From Paludibacteraceae bacterium (GTDB lineage: Bacteria; Bacteroidota; Bacteroidia; Bacteroidales; Paludibacteraceae), in contig JAKSNG010000002.1 of the NCBI GenBank assembly GCA_024400125.1, positions 46,024 through 110,023 of the forward strand: DNA of 64,000 nucleotides, written 5' to 3'. Each line of letters starts with the position of its first letter. The first letter of the stretch is position 1. The notes under the pieces are model-generated. The model was not told the origin of the DNA. It saw only the letters and a list, made by a program, of their open reading frames with translations, and searched no databases. A program made the translations under genes and the position numbers. Below are positions 7,879-16,743 of this stretch, in pieces.

Positions 7879-9543
7879 ATGAAAAAAGGAATATTAGTAT
7901 TAGTAGCCACGATGTGGAGTGGTTTGATAATGGCGCAGAATGCGGGTGTAAGTAAACCTATTTCTGTGAATATCGTAAAGGAGATAATTCCAGCGATATT
8001 GGATATTGTGCCTGGGTCGGTGGAGTTTGTGGATAAGTCGGGTAATAATGCGATTGATGCGAACGAGACGTGCTATATCCGTTTTCAAGTGCGAAACACA
8101 GGAAAAGGAGACGGCATCGGTTGCAAAGTTAAGATAAGTGCGACAGGCACAGCGAATGGCGTGCGTTATGCGGACAAGACTTTGCCTACAATCGCGGCAG
8201 GTAGTACACAGACGGTAGAGATACCGCTGACGGCAGGGATGGGGACGTTAGACGGAGTGGCGAACTTCCGCTTTGAGGTGACGGAACCACAGGGATTTGG
8301 AACTGACCCAGGAGAATTGTCGGTCGCTACGAAAGCATTTGTGAGTCCGATGCTACAGATTGTGGATTACTCGATTACGTCCTCTACGGGCAGTAGCCAA
8401 TTGCAAAAAAAGTCACCGTTTGACTTGCAACTGATGCTGCAAAATACCCAATACGGCAAGGCAGAGAATGTGAAAGTGCAGATTAGTTTGCCAGAGGGAG
8501 TGTATCTGATGGACGGAGAGGAGTTGATGAGTTTTGCAAGTATTGACGGCGGAAGCGCGAAGTCGTTGGTGTATTCGTTGATTGTGACTAATAACTATGC
8601 CAACACCAATATCCCTGTAAAGGTAGAGTTAAAAGAGAAATGGGGTAAGTACGCAGAGAACAAGACAATCAACCTGCAACTGAATCAGACGATGGCATCT
8701 AATAAACTCGTAGTGGATGAAGTGCGGCAGCAGCGTGACGAGATACAAATTGCTCAGATTGGTTCCGCAGTAGATAAGAATATCCCGCATACAGATGTGG
8801 TGAATAAAAACACGTTTGCGTTGATTATTGCTAATGAGGATTATATGTCTGTGGATGCTGTTCCGTTTGCTAAGAACGATGGTAACATTTTTAAGAAGTA
8901 TTGTATCAATACTCTCGGAATTCCAGAGAGGAACATCCATCTTCGTGAGAACGCCACTCTCAATATTATGCGTTCTGATTTAGGCTGGCTCAAACAAGTA
9001 TGTGATGCCTATAAAGGTGAAGCGTCCATTATCTTCTACTATGCTGGTCACGGTATTCCTGACGAGAACGACAAATCCGCTTATCTGCTTCCTACGGATG
9101 GTGATGGGCGGTTTGTTCAGTCGGGATATAAGTTAGACGACCTTTATAGTCGTTTGGGGTCAATGCTCGCTAAGTCTGTGACTGTGTTTATGGACGCTTG
9201 CTTTAGTGGTTCACAACGTGGTCCGGGCATGTTAGCCTCTGCACGTGGTGTGGCTTTGAAAGCCAAATCGGGAGTACCACAAGGAAAGATGGTGGTGTTC
9301 TCGGCTGCGCAAGGAGACGAAACCGCCTATCCTAATAACGAGGAAGGACATGGCATGTTTACCTACTATCTGCTGAAAAAACTGCAAGAAACGAAAGGCG
9401 ACGTAACTTTGAAGGAGTTAGGCGACTATATCACAACGAATGTTAGCCAACAATCGATAGTGCTAAACAGCAAATCCCAAACCCCATGTGTCACGCCTGC
9501 AAGTGCGGTTGCGGATAGTTGGAAAAACTGGAAATTGAAGTAA
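7879..9543 (+). CDS. Secreted caspase-like (peptidase C14) protein
   Basis: 554 residues. Signal peptide (MKKGILVLVATMWSGLIMAQ), then a two-part beta-sandwich region (~30-285) of the CARDB type (CYIRFQVRNTGKGDG, TQTVEIPLTAGMG, FDLQLMLQNTQYGKAENV). The caspase domain spans ~310-545: FALIIANEDY, IIFYYAGHGIP with catalytic His391, VFMDACFSGS with catalytic Cys441, then VVFSAAQGDETAY and GHGMFTYYLLKKL. Both dyad residues are intact, so it is likely an active Cys peptidase, probably periplasmic or surface. Orthocaspases usually prefer Arg or Lys; the substrate here is unknown. It ends the accessory block. Confidence 0.93.
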   Translation: MKKGILVLVATMWSGLIMAQNAGVSKPISVNIVKEIIPAILDIVPGSVEFVDKSGNNAIDANETCYIRFQVRNTGKGDGIGCKVKISATGTANGVRYADKTLPTIAAGSTQTVEIPLTAGMGTLDGVANFRFEVTEPQGFGTDPGELSVATKAFVSPMLQIVDYSITSSTGSSQLQKKSPFDLQLMLQNTQYGKAENVKVQISLPEGVYLMDGEELMSFASIDGGSAKSLVYSLIVTNNYANTNIPVKVELKEKWGKYAENKTINLQLNQTMASNKLVVDEVRQQRDEIQIAQIGSAVDKNIPHTDVVNKNTFALIIANEDYMSVDAVPFAKNDGNIFKKYCINTLGIPERNIHLRENATLNIMRSDLGWLKQVCDAYKGEASIIFYYAGHGIPDENDKSAYLLPTDGDGRFVQSGYKLDDLYSRLGSMLAKSVTVFMDACFSGSQRGPGMLASARGVALKAKSGVPQGKMVVFSAAQGDETAYPNNEEGHGMFTYYLLKKLQETKGDVTLKELGDYITTNVSQQSIVLNSKSQTPCVTPASAVADSWKNWKLK

Positions 9544-9591
9544 AGATAAAACCAAAAACTTACCATTTAGTGCAGTTTATTGCGTTTTTAT

Positions 9592-9622
9592 TTGCGTATA
9601 TCACAAAAAAATAGTACTTTTG
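9592..9622 (+). promoter_or_regulatory. Promoter of DoxX-tpiA operon
   Basis: -33 TTG at 9592-9594 and -7 TACTTTTG at 9615-9622, gap 20 nt, followed by GCAGC. The A-rich spacer matches the other promoters in the window. It lies 69 bp upstream of the DoxX ATG. Confidence 0.85.
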
Positions 9623-9628
9623 CAGCGT

Positions 9629-9683
9629 GTTAACCTAAAAATGGTGCAGTATTAACAGTTTAGTTAACCTAAAAATGATGCAG
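9629..9683 (+). repeat. Direct repeat in the DoxX 5' leader
   Basis: A 21-bp sequence beginning GTTAACCTAAAAATG and ending TGCAG occurs at 9629-9649 and 9663-9683 with one mismatch, 34 bp apart. It lies between the promoter and the DoxX start, so two copies would be in the mRNA leader. It could be a protein-binding site pair or a leader duplication. Confidence 0.8.
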
Positions 9684-9691
9684 AATAAGAT

Positions 9692-10831
9692 ATGAAACGA
9701 GTAAAACAAATCATAGGAACATGTGCGCGGACGCTACTCGCGCTGACGTTTATCTTTTCGGGCGTGGTCAAAGCGATAGACCCGTTAGGCACGACATACA
9801 AAATAGAAGACTATCTCAAAGCTTTTGGAGGTTTCTTTACGGAATTGCTGCCATTGGCTGAAACGGCAGCGATTGCGCTGATTGCGGTGGAGTTTGTGTT
9901 AGGAATCTGTTTGCTGCTGAATGTCGGTAGCAAAATAACCTCTTGGCTCACGCTGCTGTTCTATCTCGTGATGACGCCGCTCACGCTCTACATCGCCCTC
10001 AAGAATCCTGTGAGCGACTGCGGTTGTTTTGGTGACGCACTTGTGCTCACGAACTGGCAAACATTCTGGAAAAATATCGTTCTTCTTGTCTTAGTTGCCT
10101 TGTGGCTGAGTACAAAGAAGACTTTGCGAGCATGGTTTATGCCAGTGGCAGAGATTGGCGTTGCCAGTTTGTCTGCCTTGGCAGTAGTAGCATTCATGGC
10201 TTGGACGCTCAATCATTTGCCAGTGGCGGATTTTAGACCATACGCAGTAGGAAACAACATCCCCGCGCTGATGGAGTATCCGGAGGACGCTGAGCCTGAC
10301 GAATACGAGATAACTCTTATCTATGCCAAGGACGGCGTTGAGCAAGCATTTACGCTGCAAGACTACCCCAAAGGCGATTCGACTTGGACATTTGTGGACC
10401 AGCAGTCTAAACTGATAAAGAAAGGCTACGAACCTCCTATCCATGACTTTGAGATACTCAATATGGACTATGAGGATTTGACCTACGACATCTTGGAAAG
10501 TGAGACTCCTGTTTCGCTCGTTGTGATGTATGACTTAGAGAAGGCGGACTTAAAACAGATGAGCAAAGTGACGCAGTTGATGCATACATGTATGGCTCGT
10601 GGTGAATTATTCTATATCCTCACGGGCTCTGGTGAGCAAACGATTAACGACTTTTGCTTCAATATCGCTATCAACGAGACCTCGAACGAACTGACGCCGT
10701 TCAATCACCCTGCACAGTTCTTCTGCACATGCGACCCCGTCACACTCAAGACGATTGTGCGTGCGAACCCAGGCGTGATAGTCGTACAAAATGGAAATAT
10801 TATCGATAAATACAATATTAAAAACAGATAA
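9692..10831 (+). CDS. DoxX/MauE-family membrane protein
   Basis: 379 residues. The N-terminal ~170 residues form four to five membrane segments of the DoxX/MauE type, with [20 protein letters not shown] and [15 protein letters not shown], whose paired Cys suggest a redox role. The ~200-residue C-terminal part is extracytoplasmic, with thioredoxin-like elements ([25 protein letters not shown]). The gene is commonly next to tpiA in Bacteroidales, as here (2 bp apart). Its exact job is not known. Confidence 0.85.
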   Translation: MKRVKQIIGTCARTLLALTFIFSGVVKAIDPLGTTYKIEDYLKAFGGFFTELLPLAETAAIALIAVEFVLGICLLLNVGSKITSWLTLLFYLVMTPLTLYIALKNPVSDCGCFGDALVLTNWQTFWKNIVLLVLVALWLSTKKTLRAWFMPVAEIGVASLSALAVVAFMAWTLNHLPVADFRPYAVGNNIPALMEYPEDAEPDEYEITLIYAKDGVEQAFTLQDYPKGDSTWTFVDQQSKLIKKGYEPPIHDFEILNMDYEDLTYDILESETPVSLVVMYDLEKADLKQMSKVTQLMHTCMARGELFYILTGSGEQTINDFCFNIAINETSNELTPFNHPAQFFCTCDPVTLKTIVRANPGVIVVQNGNIIDKYNIKNR

Positions 10832-10833
10832 CA

Positions 10834-11583
10834 ATGAGAACAAAAATGGTTGCAGGTAACTGGAAAATGAACAAAAACCTGCAGGAAGGTGTAGCTTTAG
10901 CTACAGAATTAAAAGCACAAGTTAAGAATCCCAAATGTGAAGTAGTCATTGGCACTCCATTTATTCATTTGGCAACAGTGTGTGAATTACTTAAAGGCTC
11001 CGCTATCAAAGTAGCTGCTGAGAACTGCGCAGATAAAGAGAAAGGTGCTTACACCGGCGAGGTCTCTGCCGAAATGGTTGCATCTACAGGTGCAGAATAT
11101 TGCATCTTAGGGCACTCAGAGCGTCGTGCTTATTATCACGAAACCCCAGAAATCTTGAAAGAGAAAGTGCTGTTCGCATTGGCTAACGGACTCAAACCAA
11201 TCTTCTGCATTGGTGAGGTGAAAGAAGAGCGCGAAGCGAATATCCAAAACGAGGTAGTGAAATCACAACTCGAAGGTTCCGTCTTCAACTTGAGTGCAGA
11301 GGAGTTTTCTAAAGTTACTCTCGCCTACGAACCCGTATGGGCAATCGGTACTGGTCTCACCGCAACTCCTGAGCAAGCGCAACAGATGCACGCATACATT
11401 CGCAGCCTCGTGAAAGAGCAATATGGTGAGCAAGTGGCAGAAGATACCACTATCCTCTACGGCGGCAGTTGCAACGAGAAGAATGCAGCCGAGTTATTTG
11501 CTAACCCAGATGTAGATGGTGGACTAATTGGCGGCGCATCACTCGTGGCTGAGAAGTTCTTAGCGATTATCAATGCACGTTAA
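10834..11583 (+). CDS. tpiA: Triosephosphate isomerase
   Basis: Interconverts dihydroxyacetone phosphate and glyceraldehyde 3-phosphate in glycolysis. 249 residues. GNWKMNK holds the catalytic Lys, ILGHSERR the catalytic His, [11 protein letters not shown] the catalytic Glu, and the phosphate-binding YGGSC and GGLIGGASL motifs follow. Second gene of the DoxX operon; the carbonic anhydrase-like gene starts 2 bp later. Confidence 0.98.
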   Translation: MRTKMVAGNWKMNKNLQEGVALATELKAQVKNPKCEVVIGTPFIHLATVCELLKGSAIKVAAENCADKEKGAYTGEVSAEMVASTGAEYCILGHSERRAYYHETPEILKEKVLFALANGLKPIFCIGEVKEEREANIQNEVVKSQLEGSVFNLSAEEFSKVTLAYEPVWAIGTGLTATPEQAQQMHAYIRSLVKEQYGEQVAEDTTILYGGSCNEKNAAELFANPDVDGGLIGGASLVAEKFLAIINAR

Positions 11584-11585
11584 TC

Positions 11586-12113
11586 ATGGCACTTATCAAG
11601 ACCATCAATAGAAACGGTGAGATTTTGACACCTCGTATCGCGGATGGCGTGTCTCTAATGGAGAACGCTACCGTGGTAGGAGATGTGACTATCGGAGAGG
11701 GCACATCTGTTTGGTTTAATGCGGTGCTGCGTGGCGATGTTAATACCATCACTATCGGCAAACACTGTAATATCCAAGACGGTTCCGTGCTACACACGCT
11801 CTATCAAAAATCGACTATCACTTTGGGCGATTATGTGTCTGTCGGACACAATGTCACTATCCACGGCGCCGACGTGGACGACTACGCGCTCATCGGCATG
11901 GGTGCGACTGTGTTAGACGGTGCTCATGTAGGCAAAGGTGCCATAGTTGCAGCCGGAGCACTTGTCCTCAAAGGCACACAAATCGGCGAGTACGAAGTGT
12001 GGGGTGGGGTGCCAGCTAAGTTCATTAAGAAAGCCGATCCTGCACAAACTGCAGAAATCAATGTTAAGATAGCCAACAACTACGCGATGTACGCGAGTTG
12101 GTACGAGAAATAG
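11586..12113 (+). CDS. Gamma carbonic anhydrase family protein
   Basis: 175 residues of left-handed beta-helix hexapeptide repeats. The zinc ligands of the Cam/YrdA family appear in QDGSVLH and GHNVTIHG, and VWFNAVLRGD is the family motif. It may hydrate CO2 or act as an acyltransferase-like scaffold; activity varies in this family. It sits between tpiA and pyrH. Confidence 0.88.
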   Translation: MALIKTINRNGEILTPRIADGVSLMENATVVGDVTIGEGTSVWFNAVLRGDVNTITIGKHCNIQDGSVLHTLYQKSTITLGDYVSVGHNVTIHGADVDDYALIGMGATVLDGAHVGKGAIVAAGALVLKGTQIGEYEVWGGVPAKFIKKADPAQTAEINVKIANNYAMYASWYEK

Positions 12114-12131
12114 AACAAAAACAACACAACT

Positions 12132-12836
12132 ATGTATAAACGAATACTCTTAAAACTATCTGGCGAAAGCCTCATGGGAAAGCAAGGTTACGGTATCGAC
12201 TCAGACCGTTTGTCGGCGTATGCACGTCAAATCAAAGCCATCGCAGACAAAGGCGTTCAGATTGGTATTGTGATTGGCGGAGGCAACATCTTCCGTGGCT
12301 TGAGTGGCGCACAAAAAGGTTTTGACCGCGTCAAAGGTGACCAAATGGGAATGCTCGCTACGGTGATTAACTCGTTAGCATTGTCCTCGGCATTGGAGGA
12401 TGTAGGTCAAAAAGTGCGTGTCTTGACTTCTGTTCGTATGGAGCCGATAGGTGACTTTTATAACAAACCCAAAGCGCTGCGGCTCTTCGAAAAAGGAAAC
12501 GTTGTCATCTTAGCCGGTGGCACAGGCAGCCCATATTTCACGACAGATACGGCTTCTGCGCTGCGCGCTATCGAGATTGAGGCAGATGTGATGCTCAAAG
12601 GAACACGCGTCGATGGCGTTTATACAGCTGATCCAGAAAAAGACCCCACTGCCACTAAGTTTGACGAAATAACGTACGACGAAGTGCTGTCGCGTGGTCT
12701 CAAAGTGATGGACTTGACCGCTATCACGATGTGCAAGGAAAATAACATGCCCATCTATGTCTTTGACATGGACACCGAAGGTAACCTGCTCAAGGTTATC
12801 AACGGCGAACGCATAGGAACACTTGTAAAACCCTAA
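12132..12836 (+). CDS. pyrH: UMP kinase
   Basis: Phosphorylates UMP to UDP, a regulated step of pyrimidine synthesis. 234 residues of the amino acid kinase fold: LKLSGESLMG, VIGGGNIFRG, GDQMGMLATVINSLAL, AGGTGSPYFTTDTA. pyrH-frr adjacency is widely conserved. Confidence 0.97.
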   Translation: MYKRILLKLSGESLMGKQGYGIDSDRLSAYARQIKAIADKGVQIGIVIGGGNIFRGLSGAQKGFDRVKGDQMGMLATVINSLALSSALEDVGQKVRVLTSVRMEPIGDFYNKPKALRLFEKGNVVILAGGTGSPYFTTDTASALRAIEIEADVMLKGTRVDGVYTADPEKDPTATKFDEITYDEVLSRGLKVMDLTAITMCKENNMPIYVFDMDTEGNLLKVINGERIGTLVKP

Positions 12837-12910
12837 AATAACTATCCTCGCTTCCTCTCGTTCAGGGGGAAGTAGAGGTACTAATTAACCCAATAAACCC
12901 AATAAACCCC

Positions 12911-13471
12911 ATGATTGAACCCAAACAAATCCTAAACGAAGCCGAAGAGGCTATGCAATCTGCAGTGATGTTCTTAGACGACGCTTTAGCACATATTCGT
13001 GCTGGTAAAGCAAGTGCGCGTATTTTAGACCCCGTCCGTGTGGATTATTACGGCTCAGCTACACCATTATCTAACGTAGCTACTATCACGACTCCAGACG
13101 CACGTACTATTCAAATCCAACCGTGGGAAAAAAACATGCTGTCTGTCATCGAGCGTGCGCTCATCAATTCCAACATTGGTCTGGCACCGAATAACAACGG
13201 CGAGTGCATTCGTCTGATTATTCCCCCATTGACAGAGGAACGTCGTCGCGATTTGGCAAAACAGTGCAAAGGCGAAGCCGAGAACGCCAAGATGAGTGTG
13301 CGTAATGCGCGTCGTGACGCTATCGAATCCCTCAAGAAACAAATCAAAGAGGGCTTGCCCGAGGATGCAGAGAAAGACGCAGAAGATCAAGCGCAGAAAC
13401 TGCACGACAAGTACATCAAGCAGATAGACGAGGTCTATGCAAAGAAAGAGAAAGAGATAATGACCGTTTAA
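12911..13471 (+). CDS. frr: Ribosome recycling factor
   Basis: Splits post-termination ribosomes with EF-G. 186 residues, normal length. AHIRAGKASARILDPVRVDYYG, IQIQPWEKNML and the long helical hairpin with VRNARRDAIESLKK are family hallmarks. The start region is preceded by three 9-bp repeats (AAACCCAAT type, 12886-12912) that run into the ATG, an unusual ribosome-binding region. Confidence 0.97.
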   Translation: MIEPKQILNEAEEAMQSAVMFLDDALAHIRAGKASARILDPVRVDYYGSATPLSNVATITTPDARTIQIQPWEKNMLSVIERALINSNIGLAPNNNGECIRLIIPPLTEERRRDLAKQCKGEAENAKMSVRNARRDAIESLKKQIKEGLPEDAEKDAEDQAQKLHDKYIKQIDEVYAKKEKEIMTV

Positions 13472-13474
13472 TCT

Positions 13475-14428
13475 ATGTGCGGTCTGGTCATCAAATCCAC
13501 TGGCAGCAGTTACCTGGTTCATTTTGATGATGGTAATTGTTTGGAGTGCCACGTAAAAGGTAATTTCCGCATCCGCGGTATCCGCTCCACTAATCCTGTA
13601 GCGGTGGGCGATTATGTGGAAGTGGAAACATTGCCCGATGGCACGAATTGGATTATAGATATTCAAGAACGGCGAAATTATATCATTCGCCGTTCTACTA
13701 ATTTGAGTAAGGAGACACACATCTTAGCGGCTAACTTAGACCAAGTGGCGCTGATTGTCACGCTTAATCATCCTGTCACATCCACCACGTTCATTGACCG
13801 CTTCTTGGCGACGGCAGAGGCGTATCGAGTGCCTGCGGTGCTGATTTTTAACAAGATAGACTTACTCACAGAAGACGAGCAAACGCAATTGCAGTCTTTG
13901 CGTCAACTCTATGAATCATTAGGTTACTCGACGTTAGCACTCTCTGCCAATCATCTCGAGGACTCGCAGCGTGCTACGCTTTACGCACAACTTGCAGGCA
14001 AGGTCACTTTGTTGTCTGGCAATTCGGGCGTCGGCAAATCGACGCTACTCAATGCGCTCTTTGGACGTGAAATGACGCGTACGGGCGTGATTTCTAATGC
14101 GCACGACAAAGGAATGCACACGACCACTTTCTCCGAGATGTATCCGCTGTCGCTACCTTCCTGTGAAGAAGTGCAGTCCAAGACTTGGATTATTGACACG
14201 CCAGGTATCAAAGGTTTTGGAGGGGTGCAGATGGACAAGTACGAAGTGAGCCACTATTTTCGTGAAATCTTCGAAGTCGGACACAACTGCCGATACAGCG
14301 ACTGCCTGCACACGGACGAGCCCAACTGTGCTGTTCGCGACGCAGTAGGAGAGGGCAAGATTGCTCTCTCGCGCTATGAATCGTATCTGTCTTTATTGGG
14401 AGACTGCGACGAGCAGAAGTATCGCTAA
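13475..14428 (+). CDS. rsgA: Ribosome small-subunit GTPase RsgA
   Basis: Circularly permuted GTPase that checks late 30S maturation. 317 residues: an OB-fold (to ~70), G4 FNKIDLL, G1 GNSGVGKSTLLN, G3 DTPGIKGFG and a C-terminal zinc finger (NCRYSDCLH, NCAV). It starts 3 bp after frr. Its 3' end overlaps the convergent ybeY by 36 bp. Confidence 0.96.
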   Translation: MCGLVIKSTGSSYLVHFDDGNCLECHVKGNFRIRGIRSTNPVAVGDYVEVETLPDGTNWIIDIQERRNYIIRRSTNLSKETHILAANLDQVALIVTLNHPVTSTTFIDRFLATAEAYRVPAVLIFNKIDLLTEDEQTQLQSLRQLYESLGYSTLALSANHLEDSQRATLYAQLAGKVTLLSGNSGVGKSTLLNALFGREMTRTGVISNAHDKGMHTTTFSEMYPLSLPSCEEVQSKTWIIDTPGIKGFGGVQMDKYEVSHYFREIFEVGHNCRYSDCLHTDEPNCAVRDAVGEGKIALSRYESYLSLLGDCDEQKYR

Positions 14429-14824
14429 CGCCTTATTTTCTTTTTCAGTCATCACAGCTTTAGTCTCAGGCGTCTTGTCTGCTTGACCGGTTAGGTGTAG
14501 GATACCGTGAATGAGTATGCGATGCAACTCGTCCTCAAAACTAACGCCCACTTGCTCTGCGTTGGAGCGAACGGTGTCTAATGAGATATAGATGTCTCCG
14601 TTCAGCCGCGATGGGGTAGTGTAGTCAAAAGTGATGATGTCTGTGTAATAGTCGTGTCCCAAGAACTGACGGTTGACTTCCAATATGCGTGCATCGTCGC
14701 AGAAGATATAGTGAATATCACCCACACCAAAACCGTATCCTGCGGACACCTTATTTATCCACGCACGCACACGCGTGTAATCGAGCGTGGGCACTTCTAC
14801 ATTTTCTCCAACAAACTGTATCAT
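14393..14824 (-). CDS. ybeY: Endoribonuclease YbeY (16S rRNA maturation)
   Basis: Single-strand metal-dependent RNase needed for 16S 3' processing. 143 residues. The catalytic region reads HRILIHGILHLTGQADKTPE: the first two His of H-x3-H-x5-H are present, while the third position reads Asp in ADK, a variation I associate with this phylum. FLGHDYYTDIITFDY and LNGDIYIS are family motifs. Convergent 36-bp overlap with rsgA. Confidence 0.92.
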   Translation of the reverse strand: MIQFVGENVEVPTLDYTRVRAWINKVSAGYGFGVGDIHYIFCDDARILEVNRQFLGHDYYTDIITFDYTTPSRLNGDIYISLDTVRSNAEQVGVSFEDELHRILIHGILHLTGQADKTPETKAVMTEKENKALAILLLVAVSQ

Positions 14825-14839
14825 TCTACTTTTGACTTT

Positions 14840-14903
14840 CTAGTTTTCTAGTGTTATAGTGTTCTGGTTTTCTAGTGTTCTAGTTTTCTAGTTCTCTATT
14901 TCT
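14840..14903. repeat. 8-bp tandem array CTAGTTTT, 8 units
   Basis: Eight consecutive 8-mers in exact phase: CTAGTTTT, CTAGTGTT, ATAGTGTT, CTGGTTTT, CTAGTGTT, CTAGTTTT, CTAGTTCT, CTATTTCT. It starts just upstream of the ybeY ATG and ends at the G-rich hairpin element at 14906. Confidence 0.85.
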
Positions 14904-14905
14904 AC

Positions 14906-14936
14906 ATCCCCCTCCCACAGAGGGGGCTTGGGGGTG
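14906..14936. repeat. C/G-rich hairpin element, copy 1
   Basis: Stem CCCCCTC (908-914) / GAGGGGG (920-926) with a 5-nt loop, followed by CTTGGGGGTGTC. A near-identical element lies at 19616-19647 and, like this one, directly follows a short-period tandem array. It may serve as a terminator for ybeY or chrA transcripts, but it lacks a T tract. Confidence 0.75.
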
Positions 14937-15500
14937 TCAACCATACAACACATACCCCACGCCTCCAGCAATAATCAGCAGAACAATGGGGTTGCTGATG
15001 ATCGAGGTCAACTTATTCCTACGCACTTCTTCCACTAACATCAACGCCGCTGTCACCCCAAAGATTGCCCAACTTTTCCAGTCGATGAACGAGGCAGGAG
15101 TACACATACGAATAGCTGCGCTGGCAATGAGCACAACCACCAGGATGCGGATGATACGCATCGTGATTTGGAATGCGCGGTTGTTAGACCAGCGGTCGCG
15201 TATTTTCATATAAAGCGCGCAGATAGCAATCATAATAATCAGACTCGGCAAAATGATGGCGAACGATGCGAGCAGACTTCCCCAAATAGAACCAGTGGTT
15301 GTGTAGCCTACGTAAGTTGCACAGTTGAGTCCGACTGGTCCTGGAGTGATTTGACTGATAGCAACTACATCTACAAACTCCGTCGAACTCATCCAGCCAT
15401 ACTTAGTCACCTCGCGTTCCAAGAGCGCAATGATGCTTAGTCCTCCGCCAAAACCTAAGAGACCTACTTTGAAGAACGATATGAATAGTTGCCAATACAT
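14937..15500 (-). CDS. Chromate transporter (ChrA) family protein, second half of pair
   Basis: 187 residues with about six hydrophobic segments. LISFFKVGLLGFGGGLSIIA and ISQITPGPVGLNCATYVGY are ChrA-domain motifs. In many bacteria ChrA works as two short proteins from adjacent genes; this one starts 1 bp after its partner at 15502-15939. The family exports chromate in some species, but the substrate here is not proven. Confidence 0.88.
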   Translation of the reverse strand: MYWQLFISFFKVGLLGFGGGLSIIALLEREVTKYGWMSSTEFVDVVAISQITPGPVGLNCATYVGYTTTGSIWGSLLASFAIILPSLIIMIAICALYMKIRDRWSNNRAFQITMRIIRILVVVLIASAAIRMCTPASFIDWKSWAIFGVTAALMLVEEVRRNKLTSIISNPIVLLIIAGGVGYVLYG

Positions 15501-15501
15501 G

Positions 15502-15939
15502 TTACACTTTTCTTGCTAAGCGCACGACGGTGGCTGCGATTAGGGCGACTACGGCTGGTCGAACACCCTTGAAAATGGCTTCCATAGTCGGCAAACTTTT
15601 ATATCCGGCTGCGTAGATAGCAATCAGCAGAATAATAACAATCGACGGTAATGCTGCCCCTAAAATAGCAGCCGAAATGCAGCCGACAGTAAATAACTTG
15701 GAGTTTTTGCAGTAGTTTTTAGCAACTCCCCATCCCACAAAAATGGCGGTGTTGACGGCTATCAGTCCTGGCGCAGCTTGTGCGAGAGCTAACATATTGA
15801 GGAATTCTTTTTCCTCCATCCAATGCCGTTTATCTACAATCTCTCGCTGCACGTACGCCAACATGACATAACCTCCTCCAATCGTGAAGGCGCCTATCTG
15901 CAAGTACGTCCAAAAGAGTTGTAGAATAATCCGGAACAT
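15502..15939 (-). CDS. Chromate transporter (ChrA) family protein, first half of pair
   Basis: About 145 residues. FWTYLQIGAFTIGGGYVMLAYVQ-type start and LALAQAAPGLIAVNTAIFVG are ChrA-domain motifs. The ATG at 15939 is 2 bp after the udk stop and gives the normal N-terminus; an in-frame upstream ATG at 15966 would overlap udk. Pairs with 14937-15500. Confidence 0.88.
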   Translation of the reverse strand: MFRIILQLFWTYLQIGAFTIGGGYVMLAYVQREIVDKRHWMEEKEFLNMLALAQAAPGLIAVNTAIFVGWGVAKNYCKNSKLFTVGCISAAILGAALPSIVIILLIAIYAAGYKSLPTMEAIFKGVRPAVVALIAATVVRLARKV

Positions 15940-15941
15940 AG

Positions 15942-16568
15942 TTATTGTTCTTGGGAAGCAGCCCACAACTGCTGTTTAATGAATTTTGCCAACACGTTAA
16001 TAGCGGCGTTGTTGTGACCTCCTTGTGGAATAATCACGTCTGCATAGCGTTTGCAGGGCTCAATAAACTGCTCGTGCATAGGTTTGAGCACACGAATATA
16101 CCGTTCCATCACCGACTCAACTGTTCTACCGCGCTCAATGATATCGCGCTTGATGACACGAATAAGACGGTCGTCTCCGTCTGCATCCACAAACACTTTG
16201 AGGTCCATTTGTTCGCGCAAGTCGGTATCAATCAGCGCCATAATTCCCTCTACCACAATTATTTCGCGCGGCTCAATATGAATAGTCTGCTTCTGTCGTG
16301 TACAAGATATGTAGTCGTAGATGGGTTGTTCAACAGCTTTCCCGTCTTTGAGCATTTGTATATGCTGTGCAAGCAGCGTCCAGTCGAATGCGTCCGGATG
16401 GTCGAAGTTTATTTTTTGTCGCTCTTCTACTGGAACATCCGATGAGTCTTTGTAGTAGGAGTCTTGTGGAATAACCACTACTTCGCCTTTTGGAAGACGT
16501 TCAATCAGTTTTTTGACCACCGTAGTTTTACCCGAGCCGGTGCCGCCCGCAATACCGATTATAAACAT
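15942..16568 (-). CDS. udk: Uridine kinase
   Basis: Pyrimidine salvage: phosphorylates uridine and cytidine. About 208 residues. The P-loop GGTGSGKTTV, QDSYYKD, NFDHPDAFDW and VVEGIMAL are present. The ATG at 16568 directly precedes MFIIGIAGGTGSG; the frame extends upstream to 16721 but passes the promoter, so those codons are excluded. Confidence 0.96.
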   Translation of the reverse strand: MFIIGIAGGTGSGKTTVVKKLIERLPKGEVVVIPQDSYYKDSSDVPVEERQKINFDHPDAFDWTLLAQHIQMLKDGKAVEQPIYDYISCTRQKQTIHIEPREIIVVEGIMALIDTDLREQMDLKVFVDADGDDRLIRVIKRDIIERGRTVESVMERYIRVLKPMHEQFIEPCKRYADVIIPQGGHNNAAINVLAKFIKQQLWAASQEQ

Positions 16569-16588
16569 ACTTTGTACACTTTGACGTG

Positions 16589-16619
16589 CAAAGGTAGTGC
16601 TTTTTTTTGAATTACGCAA
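16589..16619 (-). promoter_or_regulatory. Promoter of udk
   Basis: Minus strand: -33 TTG at 619-617 (16617-16619) and -7 TACCTTTG at 16596-16589, gap 20 nt, A-rich spacer. It fixes the udk start at 16568. Confidence 0.85.
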
Positions 16620-16630
16620 GTTTTGTTTCA

Positions 16631-16675
16631 AAACTTTAGAAACTTTTGTAACTTTTAGAACTTTTTTAACTTTTT
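16631..16675. repeat. 9-bp tandem array AAACTTTTG, 5 units
   Basis: AAACTTTAG, AAACTTTTG, TAACTTTTA, GAACTTTTT, TAACTTTTT in exact 9-bp phase, between the divergent udk and MNT promoters. Confidence 0.75.
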
Positions 16676-16686
16676 TTACACATTTA

Positions 16687-16718
16687 TTTGCATATATGCA
16701 AAATAAACCGTACCTTTG
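16687..16718 (+). promoter_or_regulatory. Promoter of the MNT/HEPN operon with palindromic -33
   Basis: -33 TTG at 16688-16690 and -7 TACCTTTG at 16711-16718, gap 20 nt. The -33 lies in a perfect 16-bp palindrome TTTGCATATATGCAAA (16687-16702). No matching minus-strand -7 is seen, so transcription is probably one-way. The palindrome could also be an operator. Confidence 0.8.
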
Positions 16719-16743
16719 CACCGAATTTGGATAACCGCCCTAA

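Noticed and set aside
13067..13720. 217-residue minus-strand ORF across frr and rsgA
   Set aside because: Covers two well-identified genes on the other strand; no signal of its own.
16687..16702. Divergent promoter for udk at the same palindrome
   Set aside because: No TAnnTTTG at 19-20 nt on the minus strand; udk has its own promoter at 16589-16619.
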